Shown one piece after another: positions 45,334 through 52,853 of a stretch of 64,000 bases of DNA. The position numbers and the translations under genes are program-made. The DNA is from CAVOEB01 sp965249645 (GTDB taxonomy: Bacteria; Pseudomonadota; Alphaproteobacteria; UBA828; JAPUJA01). A model generated the notes under the pieces. It made no database searches, was not told the DNA's origin, and saw only the letters and a program-made list of their open reading frames with translations. Each line of letters begins with the position of its first letter. The first letter of the stretch is position 1. The stretch is from the NCBI GenBank assembly GCA_965249645.1, contig CBDFML010000012.1:620001-684000 (forward strand), given 5' to 3'.

Positions 45334-45816
45334 TTAGGCGTTTGTGCCGGCGTTGAGGTTCTTGGCCGCTGTTTTCACGGCCTTGACGATGTTGTGGTAG
45401 CCCGTGCAGCGACAGATATTACCCTCAAGCCAGTGGCGGACGGTCTGTTCGGAAGGATCGGGATCACGGTTCAGCAAGTCGAGCGTGCTGAGCAGCATGC
45501 CCGGCGTGCAGAAGCCGCATTGCAGCCCGTGGTGCTCCTTGAAGGCCGCCTGAACGGGATGCAACGCATCGCCGTTCGCCAGGCCCTCGACCGTCGTGAT
45601 CTCGGCCCCTTCGGCTTGAACAGCGAGAGTGGTGCAGGACTTGACCGAGACACCGTCCATGTGGACGACACAGGCGCCGCACTGGCTGGTATCGCACCCC
45701 ACATGAGTGCCCGTGAGTTTGAGATTGTTGCGCAAAAACTCTACCAGCAAGATGCGCGGGTCGACATCGCCCTCAACCGGCTTGCGGTTGACCACCATCG
45801 TGACGCGCAGTGTCAT
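45334..45816 (-). CDS. 2Fe-2S small subunit of a molybdenum hydroxylase (CoxS-like)
   Basis: 160 aa from ATG 45816 (MTLRVTMVVNRKPVEGDV). Plant-type cluster ligands GCDTSQCGACVVHMDG with the fourth Cys in VKSCTTLAVQ, and the second cluster in QCGFCTPGMLLS and NICRCTGYHNIV. It carries electrons from the Mo subunit to FAD. The partner is one or both large subunits at 36869 and 47003; no FAD-binding medium subunit is seen within the window. Confidence 0.93.
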   Translation of the reverse strand: MTLRVTMVVNRKPVEGDVDPRILLVEFLRNNLKLTGTHVGCDTSQCGACVVHMDGVSVKSCTTLAVQAEGAEITTVEGLANGDALHPVQAAFKEHHGLQCGFCTPGMLLSTLDLLNRDPDPSEQTVRHWLEGNICRCTGYHNIVKAVKTAAKNLNAGTNA

Positions 45817-46030
45817 GCTTCGCCCTCTTTTCCTCTCTCGACGCGCGGTGCGCCCGAACTCTCGACCAGAGCGCCGAAAAACTGCACAGCCAATCTGCAC
45901 ACCTTGCCCATGACTGCTCGCGAGCCTAACCGGGCAAACTTGCCGCCGATTTGGGTCTCCAGACCATAGCGTAGCATGGCGCTGTCAGTCTAACGCGAAC
46001 CGATCTTCAAAGCGCCAAACGACGCGGCGC

Positions 46031-46219
46031 TCATGCGGCCAACTGAAGCCACTTGGCCAGGACGGCCGAGCGGCTCTGCTTGAAGACGTCGCGGCGGTTA
46101 AGGGGGCGGTCCTGGTTAAAATGATTGTGGATCGAGACATGGACGGCAGCGAATTTCTGAAGAGTTTTTACATCCCTGAAGCGCGCCATTGCCCCCGCTT
46201 GTCATCGGAACGGCTGGTG
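46031..46219 (-). pseudogene. IS6/IS240-like transposase C-terminal remnant B
   Basis: Minus strand: MARFRDVKTLQKFAAVHVSI, HNHFNQDRPLNRRDVFKQSR, SAVLAKWLQLAA and TGA (46031-46033). A little more, RAENSHQ, lies beyond the mini-IS21 that splits it. A TGA after QPFR further degrades the frame. Related to remnants A and C. Confidence 0.72.
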
Positions 46220-46499
46220 TGTCAATGGCGGAGCAAAAAGGGACCACCGTGGCGGTGTAAGAAGGGACCACTTGGCGGCTGCGGGCTTGTCCCCGTAGTC
46301 CATGGGAGGGCCCCGCGTGCGACGCGGCGTGCCCTCAACAGGCCGACGCGGCGGCGCGCGCGTACAACTCCACCCGATACATCCCCCCGCCTTCCAGTCA
46401 GAGCAACCCTGACAGAAGGCTATAGACGGTCCCATTTTGGTCCGCCACAGCCGGATCAACCGGCCGCTTCAGTGGGGGATTATTGCGCCGCCGTTCTCA
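46220..46499. mobile_element. 280-bp non-autonomous IS21 derivative (MITE-like), TSD CTGGTG
   Basis: Left about 145 bp and right about 135 bp of IS21 are joined at a CGCGCG shared by both sides, with istA and istB deleted. Complete ends and a 6-bp duplication CTGGTG (46214-46219 and 46500-46505). A paralogous empty site exists at 49464-49480 (CGGAACGGCTGGTGGGAATC), where CTGGTG is present once. It could be mobilised by the intact IstAB of copy 2. Confidence 0.92.
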
Positions 46500-46585
46500 C
46501 TGGTGGGAATTCTCGGCTCTTGAGTGTCTGCTTGTGACCCATAGGAGACATTGAACCCGACAGCATTTGACCCCAGCCGAAGTTG

Positions 46586-46747
46586 GTCACGCTTTGTGTA
46601 AAGCTGGTCAAGATCGGTGCCAAGTTTGTCCGCTATGGTCTCTATGTCCCGTTCCCATTGGCCGAGGTTGCCGTGCCCCGGAACCAGTTTCGGGAAATCC
46701 TGCGCCTGATCGATGGTCTGCGGTCAAGGCCACCAACACGATGCTGA
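46586..46747 (+). pseudogene. IS1380-family transposase C-terminal remnant
   Basis: About 53 codons: KLVKIGAKFVRYGLYVPFPL, AEVAVPRNQFREILRLIDGL, RSRPP then TGA. Aligns with the C-terminal ends of the two IS1380 transposases (KLVKIGAKVVSHGRYVKFQL). No element end recognised on the upstream side. Confidence 0.75.
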
Positions 46748-46824
46748 ACGGACACCTGGAATCATGTCGGCTGACGGGAGAGATGTGCCCGGTTCAAGTG
46801 AATTTGGGCGGTTCGCGTTGTGTC

Positions 46825-46917
46825 GGAGGGAAATGGATGGCCTCCGTGACGGCAACGGTTGTCAAACGCTTCTGGCCGCTGCCTCCCATCCATCATTAGG
46901 CCTAAATCGACGTTAGA
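46825..46917 (+). repeat. Second copy of the about 90-bp repeat
   Basis: GAGGGAAATGGATGGCCTCCGTGACGG..ACGGTTGTCAAACGCTTCTGG through CATCATTAGGCCTAAATCGACGTTAG. Partner of 29190-29280. Its last 30 bases also equal the 3' end of ridA (HPSLGLNRR and stop can be read here), so the segment next to Mo-subunit gene 2 appears copied from the ridA end upstream of gene 1. Confidence 0.6.
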
Positions 46918-46928
46918 AGACGTTAGAA
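46909..46928 (+). promoter_or_regulatory. Tandem 10-bp direct repeat upstream of Mo-subunit gene 2
   Basis: GACGTTAGAA twice, 75 bases before the start at 47003, followed by a stretch resembling that upstream of gene 1. See 39284-39303. Confidence 0.4.
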
Positions 46929-47002
46929 CGATAACCACACCGGAATTTTTCGGATAATTCGGATAATATTGGCAGCTTTTCGGCACAAGGCGAGGGATGT
47001 TT

Positions 47003-49360
47003 ATGTACATCGGAAAGTCCGTCGAACGGGTCGAGGATTTCCGTTTCCTGACTGGGCGGGGCAATTACGTCGACGACATGGCCGTGCCCGATGCGGCGTA
47101 CGCCGCCTACGTGCGCAGCACCCACGCCCACGCCAATATTCGAAAGCTTTCCACCGAGGCGGCCACGGCGATGCCCGGCGTTCTCGCTGTTCTGACCGGT
47201 GCCGACTGGGAGGCGGATGGCGGCGGTAAGGCGCCCGTAATGTGGCACGTAGGGGTGGGCGATCAGCCCCAGAATGAAGTGCCCCGACCGATCCTGACGA
47301 CAGGTCGGGTACGCCATGTCGGCGATACGATCGCGATGGTCGCCGCCGAGACGCGCTATCAGGCTCTCGACGCCGCGGAGGCTGTCGAGGTGGAATACGA
47401 ACCGCTGCCCGCGAACGTCGTAACGGGCCGGGCGCTCGACGCGGACACGCCGGTCATCCATGAGCAGTTTGGCAGCAATGTGGTCTTTGACATCGTGCAC
47501 GGCGATGAGGCGGCGACCAACGAGGCATTCGTGAATGCTGCGCATATCGAGCGTCTGGCGATCAAGCAGAACCGGGTCACCGCCGTCCCGATCGAGCCCC
47601 GTGCGGCGATAGGCACGTACGACGCCTCGAACGATCACTACTCTCTTTGGTCGTCCTTGCAGCACCCGCACATGACTCGCCAATGGCTGGCGGAGCATTC
47701 TCTGAAAGCGCCCGAGCACAAGATCCGGGTCGTGGTGCCGGACGTCGGCGGCGGATTCGGGCCAAAGACCTACCACTATCCGGAAGATGCAACCGTGCTC
47801 TGGGCCTCGAGGAAGATTGGCCATCCTGTGCGCTGGACCTCGACCCGCGCGGAAAACCTGATGGTCGATACCCATGGCCGCGATCACGACACCACCGCTG
47901 AGATGGCGTTCGATGACGAGGGATGCATCCTTGGCATGCGGGTCTCAACTCTAGCCTGCTGCGGCGCGTATCTCAGTCCATTCAGCACCTGCATTCCGGC
48001 TTACGCCTACGGCTTGATCCTGTCCGGGGCCTATGCGATCCCGGCAATCCACGCACGAATTCGCGGTGTCTATACGAATACGACGCCGGTTGACGCCTAT
48101 CGGGGTGCTGGGGGGCCCGAGGGCATCTGCATCGCCGAGCGGATGCTCGTGAATTGCGCCCGCAATACCGGGCGCGACGAACGCGAGCTGCGACAGAGAA
48201 ATTTCATCCAGCCCGAACAGTACCCCTACACGACCGCATTGGGGGCGATCTACGACTCCGGCGATATCCCGGGGTTGATCCGAAAGCTCGAGTCCATTTT
48301 CGATTACGACGCCGCACGTGCCGAGCAGGCACGGTTGCGTGAACAGGGCATCCTCATGGGCATCGGCGTTGCGGCGATGCATGACAGTGCGGGGTTGGGG
48401 CCGAGTAGGATACTCGCCCAGCACGGCGCCCGGACCGGGCTATGGGACATGGCGACGATCCGCGTTCATCCGGCCGGCAAGGTGACAGCGCTGTGCGGCA
48501 GCCACAGTCAGGGGCAAGGCCATGCGACGACCTTCGCGCAAGTGGTTGCCGATGGGCTCGGTATCCCCATTGAAGACGTCGAAATTGCCTATGGCGATAC
48601 CGATCGAGTTCCCGCTGGCCGGGGCACATTTGCCTCGCGCTCCATGACCCTGGTAGGCAGCGCTCTGAAAATCGGCAGCGAACGGGTTATCGAGAAGGGT
48701 AGGATCCTCGCCGCCCATCTGCTCGAGGCGGAGCTTGACGAAATCGAATATGGCGATGGAAATTTCGGGGTCAGGAACGCCAACCGTCGCCTGTCCTTCG
48801 CCGAGATGGCCAAGGCGGCCTATACGGGCGCGAGCTATCCCGAAGGCTTCGAGATCGATCTCGAGGTCTCGACTTTCTTCGACCCCCCCGATTTCAATTA
48901 TCCGGCCTGTGTCCACGCCGCGATCATCCTGATCGATCCTGATACGGGGCGGATCACCTTGCGCGATTATTACGCCGTCGACGACGCCGGCGTCGTCATC
49001 AACCCGAAGATTGTGGAAGGGCAGATCCATGGCGGCCTAGCCCAGGGCATCGGCCAGGCGTTGATGGAGCAGTGCGTGTTCGATCCGCAATCGGGTCAAC
49101 TGCTCACCGGCTCCCTGATGGACTACTGCGTGCCACGCGCCGATGACCTGCCCTCCTTCGGCACCCTCCTGCAGGAAACGCCGAGCACGACCAACCCGTT
49201 GGGCGTCAAGGGCAAAGGCGAATCAGGTACGGTCGGCGCGCCGGTGACGCTGGGCAACGCCGTGATCGATGCGCTCTGGCATCTGGGCGTGCGCCACATC
49301 GACATGCCGTTCACGTCCGAGAAGGTCTGGAGCGCGATACGGGAGGCGTCGCAGGCGTGA
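47003..49360 (+). CDS. Xanthine dehydrogenase/CO dehydrogenase-family Mo-binding subunit 2
   Basis: 785 aa from ATG 47003, matching the start of paralogue 1 (MYIGKS); an ATG two codons earlier is possible. Similar to the protein at 36869-39220 along the whole length and in inverted orientation. Hammerhead domain, GGGFGPKTYHYPED, GSHSQGQGHATTF and the catalytic Glu in GVKGKGESGTVGAP are kept. The AYRGAGR loop reads AYRGAGG here (codon GGG at 48113-48115 instead of CGG), a change at a usually conserved Arg close to the Mo centre. Substrate unknown. Confidence 0.9.
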   Translation: MYIGKSVERVEDFRFLTGRGNYVDDMAVPDAAYAAYVRSTHAHANIRKLSTEAATAMPGVLAVLTGADWEADGGGKAPVMWHVGVGDQPQNEVPRPILTTGRVRHVGDTIAMVAAETRYQALDAAEAVEVEYEPLPANVVTGRALDADTPVIHEQFGSNVVFDIVHGDEAATNEAFVNAAHIERLAIKQNRVTAVPIEPRAAIGTYDASNDHYSLWSSLQHPHMTRQWLAEHSLKAPEHKIRVVVPDVGGGFGPKTYHYPEDATVLWASRKIGHPVRWTSTRAENLMVDTHGRDHDTTAEMAFDDEGCILGMRVSTLACCGAYLSPFSTCIPAYAYGLILSGAYAIPAIHARIRGVYTNTTPVDAYRGAGGPEGICIAERMLVNCARNTGRDERELRQRNFIQPEQYPYTTALGAIYDSGDIPGLIRKLESIFDYDAARAEQARLREQGILMGIGVAAMHDSAGLGPSRILAQHGARTGLWDMATIRVHPAGKVTALCGSHSQGQGHATTFAQVVADGLGIPIEDVEIAYGDTDRVPAGRGTFASRSMTLVGSALKIGSERVIEKGRILAAHLLEAELDEIEYGDGNFGVRNANRRLSFAEMAKAAYTGASYPEGFEIDLEVSTFFDPPDFNYPACVHAAIILIDPDTGRITLRDYYAVDDAGVVINPKIVEGQIHGGLAQGIGQALMEQCVFDPQSGQLLTGSLMDYCVPRADDLPSFGTLLQETPSTTNPLGVKGKGESGTVGAPVTLGNAVIDALWHLGVRHIDMPFTSEKVWSAIREASQA

Positions 49361-49399
49361 TTGCCAACACCAGGAAATTCGCCGGAGCGAAACGGGGGC

Positions 49400-49505
49400 G
49401 GCAGTGAATTTATGCAGGGTTTTGATGTCTCTGAACCTAGCCATTGCCCCCTCTTGTCGTCGGAACGGCTGGTGGGAATCCTCGGCTCTTGAGTGTCTGC
49501 TTGTG
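49400..49505 (-). pseudogene. IS6/IS240-like transposase remnant C
   Basis: Minus strand RAENSHQPFRRQEGAMARFR then DIKTLHKFTAAPVSL; the frame loses similarity at 49400 next to the end of Mo-subunit gene 2. It keeps the uninterrupted version of the site hit by the mini-IS21 in remnant B. The 381-bp gap 49361-49741 also contains a diverged repeat (GTGTCTGCTTGTGACCCTTAG) but no gene. Confidence 0.68.
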
Positions 49506-49741
49506 ACCCTTAGCGGACCTTCATTAAATCAAGGTGAACCCGGCCAGCTGGCGTAACTGTAGTTTAAACCGCCGCCAAACCTGTCCAATGAATGGGGAGT
49601 AGCTCAGTGATGCCGGACAGCTGGATTTGGGACTGTTTTTAGGCCTATTGTGGCGCTTTGTCGGGAATGTCCGGCGCTGACCTTATCAGGCGCGCGGGCA
49701 TCGGGGAGGACCACCAGCCAAATTCAGAAAGTGGGCACGAA

Positions 49742-51160
49742 ATGACAGATCAAGCTGCGAGGAATGTCAGCCTTGAGCAGATGGATATGGATACCACGCT
49801 GCACCCATATACCACGCTCGACGAGCACCTGAAGAACGGACCCGAGCGCATTGTCGCGAGCGGCAACGGGATTTACATCACCGATACCCAGGGTCGCACC
49901 TACATCGACGCGATGGCGTCGCTGTTCTGCGTCAATGTCGGCTATGGCCGCTCGGAGGTTGCCGACGCGATCGCCGAGCAGGCCCACAAGATGGCCTATT
50001 TCCATACCTTCGCGGGCAACGCCAACGAGCCCCAGATCCTGCTCGCCGACCGGCTGCTCAACGGCCTGCTGCCGAAGAACATGAGCAAGATCCTGTTTGC
50101 AAGTTCGGGCTCCGAAGCCAACGACGGCAACATCAAGCTCGCCTGGAATTACCAGATTTTCCGGGGCAAGCCCAAGAAGCGCAAGATTATTGCCCGCGAG
50201 ATGGGTTATCACGGCGTAACCGTCATGGGCGCCAGCCTGTCTGGCCTGCCGATCATGCACCAGGCCTTTGGCCTGCCGCTGGATTTTGTGATCTATACGG
50301 ACAAGCCGCATTATTTCTGGGGCGGCAATCCCGGCGAGTCGGAGGTGGATTATTCCAAGCGCCTGGCCAAGAACCTCGACGAGTTGATCGAGCGCGAAGA
50401 TCCCGAGACTGTCTGCGCCTTCATCGCCGAGCCGGTGATGGGCGCGGGCGCCTCGGTCAGTCCGCCGGAAGGCTACTTCCAGGAGATCCAGAAGGTCCTC
50501 GACAAGCACGACGTGCTGTTCATTGCCGATGAGGTTATCACCGGCTTTGGTCGACTGGGCACCTGGTTCGCCGCCGACTTCTATGGCTTCGAGCCCGACC
50601 TGATGACCCTGTCGAAGGGCATCACCAGCGCCTATATGCCGAGCTCGGCATCGGTCATTTCGAAGAAGGTGTGGGACGTGATCAGTGCGACCCATCCCGA
50701 GATGCCGATGTTCGCATCGGGATCGACGGCAGCCGGCCATCCGATCGCTTGCGCAGCCGCGCTTGCCTGCCTCGACATCTATGAGAACGAAAACCTGATC
50801 GACAACGCCAAGGTCGTGGGCAAGTACTTCAAGGACCAGCTGATCGCGCGCACCGGCGATCACCCGTTGATGGGCGAAGTCCGGGGCGAGGGCCTGTTGC
50901 TCGCGACCGAGTTGGTGGCCGACAAGGACACCAAGGAAGTGCTCGATCTCGAGTGGGATTGTTCGCACCGCCTGTGCGATCTGTGCCTCGAGGAGATGCT
51001 GATCACGCGCGGCTACTACGGGCACAATTCGTCGACCTTCGCGCCGGCGTTGACCATCACCACGACCGAGATCGACGACATCGTCGATCGCTTCGAGCGG
51101 AGCCTGAACAAGCTGGTCGACGAACTCGTTGCCGACGGCCGCTGGAAGCCGAAGAACTAG
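49742..51160 (+). CDS. Class III (omega) aminotransferase
   Basis: 472 aa from ATG 49742; an upstream in-frame start at 49658 is less likely. PLP fold type I: GSEANDGNIKLA phosphate-binding region, YHGVTVMGASLSG, catalytic-site Asp in LFIADEVITGFGRLG, and PLP Lys in LMTLSKGITSAYMP. Transaminates omega-amino acids or amines with pyruvate or similar acceptors. Its product chemistry would suit RidA action. The only gene between Mo-subunit 2 and the SDR; intact. Confidence 0.92.
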   Translation: MTDQAARNVSLEQMDMDTTLHPYTTLDEHLKNGPERIVASGNGIYITDTQGRTYIDAMASLFCVNVGYGRSEVADAIAEQAHKMAYFHTFAGNANEPQILLADRLLNGLLPKNMSKILFASSGSEANDGNIKLAWNYQIFRGKPKKRKIIAREMGYHGVTVMGASLSGLPIMHQAFGLPLDFVIYTDKPHYFWGGNPGESEVDYSKRLAKNLDELIEREDPETVCAFIAEPVMGAGASVSPPEGYFQEIQKVLDKHDVLFIADEVITGFGRLGTWFAADFYGFEPDLMTLSKGITSAYMPSSASVISKKVWDVISATHPEMPMFASGSTAAGHPIACAAALACLDIYENENLIDNAKVVGKYFKDQLIARTGDHPLMGEVRGEGLLLATELVADKDTKEVLDLEWDCSHRLCDLCLEEMLITRGYYGHNSSTFAPALTITTTEIDDIVDRFERSLNKLVDELVADGRWKPKN

Positions 51161-51227
51161 AAACGCGCAAGGCCCTTCCGCCTGTCTGACATCGGCGGCT
51201 AATTCTCCACTTTCCTCGGCTAGGCGA

Positions 51228-51302
51228 GTGTCGGGTTTTGGCTATCAACAGACATTGAGGCAGGGGCGCCAGCACGTCCGCTTATGATCCTAAGCGGACA
51301 TA
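51228..51302. repeat. Dispersed palindromic repeat, copy 3
   Basis: GTGTCGGGTTTTGGCTATCAACAGACATTGAGGCAGGGGCGCCAGCACGTCCGCTTATG..CCTAAGCGGACAT in outline. Lies in the convergent gap between aminotransferase and SDR genes and might also act as a terminator hairpin. Confidence 0.7.
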
Positions 51303-51323
51303 GATGACCACTCGGTAACGTCC

Positions 51324-52100
51324 TTAGAGTGCGACCTTGTATTCCTGAATGGTATTGCCGCCATCGACGACTATGAGTTGGCCGGTGACATAGCTCGCCT
51401 CCTCGCTCGCGAGGAACACAGCGACGTGGCCGACCTCCTCAGGCGTGCCGGGGCGTCCCATCGGTGTGTAGCGGCCAGCGATGACCTCGTCTTCACTGCT
51501 CGACGGGGTCTTGATCCAGCCCGGTCCGATGCAGTTGACGGTCACGTTGTGTGGGCCCATCTCGATGGCGAGCGAGCGGGCCATGCCGAGCATGCCGGCC
51601 TTGGCGGCGCCATAGACGGTATTTCCCTGAATGCCGACCGTGGGGCCAGTGACTGACGACATCTGCACAATGCGGCCGTAATTGCGATCGATCATGCCAG
51701 GTAGCACGGCCCGGGTGACGAGGAACGCGGTCGTCAGATTGATGTCGATGCCATAGCGCCAACCTTCTTCGGACGTCTCGTGGAGCGGAGCCGAGGATTC
51801 GTCTCTGCCAACCTGTACCATGCCTGCGTTATTGACCACGATGTCGATAGGACCAAGCGCGCCGGCAACCTCCTCGATCAGAGCCGCGACTGTGGCCGAT
51901 TCCGTAAGATCGGCAGGCTTCGCAAAGGTCTCCTCTGGGCCGCCGCCGAGTTCCTCGATCCGCCTGTGGATACGCTCCGTCGTCGATGTGATGGCGACCT
52001 TGGCACCGTTAGCCCTAAGCAGCCTCGCAGTCGCAAATCCGATGCCATCCGCGCTGCCCGCGCCGGTTACCAGCGCGATCCTTCCCTCGACCCCCGTCAT
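51324..52100 (-). CDS. Short-chain dehydrogenase/reductase
   Basis: 258 aa classical SDR: cofactor motif TGAGSADGIGFA, NNAG motif in IVVNNAGMVQVG, catalytic Ser in VQMSSVTGPT, and YGAAKAGML for the Tyr-Lys pair, with VTGQLIVVDGGNT at the end. NAD(P)-dependent oxidation or reduction of a hydroxyl or keto group; FabG-like by sequence but the substrate is unknown. Convergent with the aminotransferase. Confidence 0.92.
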   Translation of the reverse strand: MTGVEGRIALVTGAGSADGIGFATARLLRANGAKVAITSTTERIHRRIEELGGGPEETFAKPADLTESATVAALIEEVAGALGPIDIVVNNAGMVQVGRDESSAPLHETSEEGWRYGIDINLTTAFLVTRAVLPGMIDRNYGRIVQMSSVTGPTVGIQGNTVYGAAKAGMLGMARSLAIEMGPHNVTVNCIGPGWIKTPSSSEDEVIAGRYTPMGRPGTPEEVGHVAVFLASEEASYVTGQLIVVDGGNTIQEYKVAL

Positions 52101-52228
52101 GACGACCTTCCGTTCTCATTGCTGCCGCTGACGATTGCCAGATTATGATCAATTTGGCGGTGATAGAATCCTGGATGCTCGTCCAGCAGCTTAATAACAC
52201 GTACACCTGACATGTGCTCCGCTTCAGA

Positions 52229-52301
52229 GTCCGCTTGTGGCTATCAACAGACATTGAGGCAGGGGCGCCGGCACGTCCGCTTATGACCCAAAGCGGACAT
52301 T
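52229..52301. repeat. Dispersed palindromic repeat, copy 4
   Basis: GTCCGCTTGTGGCTATCAACAGACATTGAGGCAGGGGCGCC in outline, then GGCACGTCCGCTTATGACCC and AAAGCGGACATTTTG. The best preserved copy and very close to copy 3. It precedes the TIR gene by about 165 bp. Confidence 0.72.
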
Positions 52302-52466
52302 TTGACGAAACTGTCGATCGACTGGGCGCGCACTGGCCATGGTTCAATCCGTCTTCGCGTGACCAACGGCATTACTCCAGTTGCACAACAGATCAATATC
52401 GGTACCAATACCGCCAGGGTCGATCGTCAAGATCAAACAGACGACCAAGGGGGAGGGGCGGGCGAC

Positions 52467-52853
52467 ATGGTGCGCAAGCATCAGGTGTTCATCAGTTACT
52501 CGAGCAAAGACAGAGGGGTCGCCGACGCCCTCTTCAACGAACTCGAATCCACCGGGGTTTCTTGTTGGATGGCCCCTGGCAGCATCGGGGTGGGGAACGA
52601 TTTCGCCGATGCGATTACCCATGCGATCAAGAACAGCGAAGCCTTCATCCTCGTGTTTTCCGCCAACACGAACGGTTCGGAACATTGTCAGTCGGAAGTG
52701 AGCCTTGCGTTTGATAGCGGTATCCGTCTCGTGCCGTTCCGCATCGAAAACGTCGACCCAAGCCCAAGCCTTCAATATTTCCTCGCAAAAAAGCACTGGT
52801 TGGATGCATCGAGCGGTCCGCTCTCTACACATATCCACGCGCTTAACGAGTAG
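52467..52853 (+). CDS. TIR-domain protein, upstream half of an amber-split gene
   Basis: 128 aa from ATG 52467 with GGGAGGGGCGGG upstream. TIR fold: QVFISYSSKDRGVADALFNE, LESTGVSCWMAPGSIGVGND, ILVFSANTNGSEHCQSEV with the S..C..E arrangement whose Glu is catalytic in NADase TIRs, then GIRLVPFRIEN and a final helix STHIHALNE. TAG at 52851-52853 follows; the same frame continues directly into the receiver-cyclase protein. Either two adjacent cistrons or one TIR-REC-cyclase protein with an amber lesion (CAG to TAG would restore a Gln). Confidence 0.82.
   Translation: MVRKHQVFISYSSKDRGVADALFNELESTGVSCWMAPGSIGVGNDFADAITHAIKNSEAFILVFSANTNGSEHCQSEVSLAFDSGIRLVPFRIENVDPSPSLQYFLAKKHWLDASSGPLSTHIHALNE

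Noticed and set aside
36869..49360. The two Mo-subunit genes as an assembly duplication of one gene.
   Set aside because: They differ at many positions along their length, including the active-site loop, and have different neighbours, so they are real paralogues.
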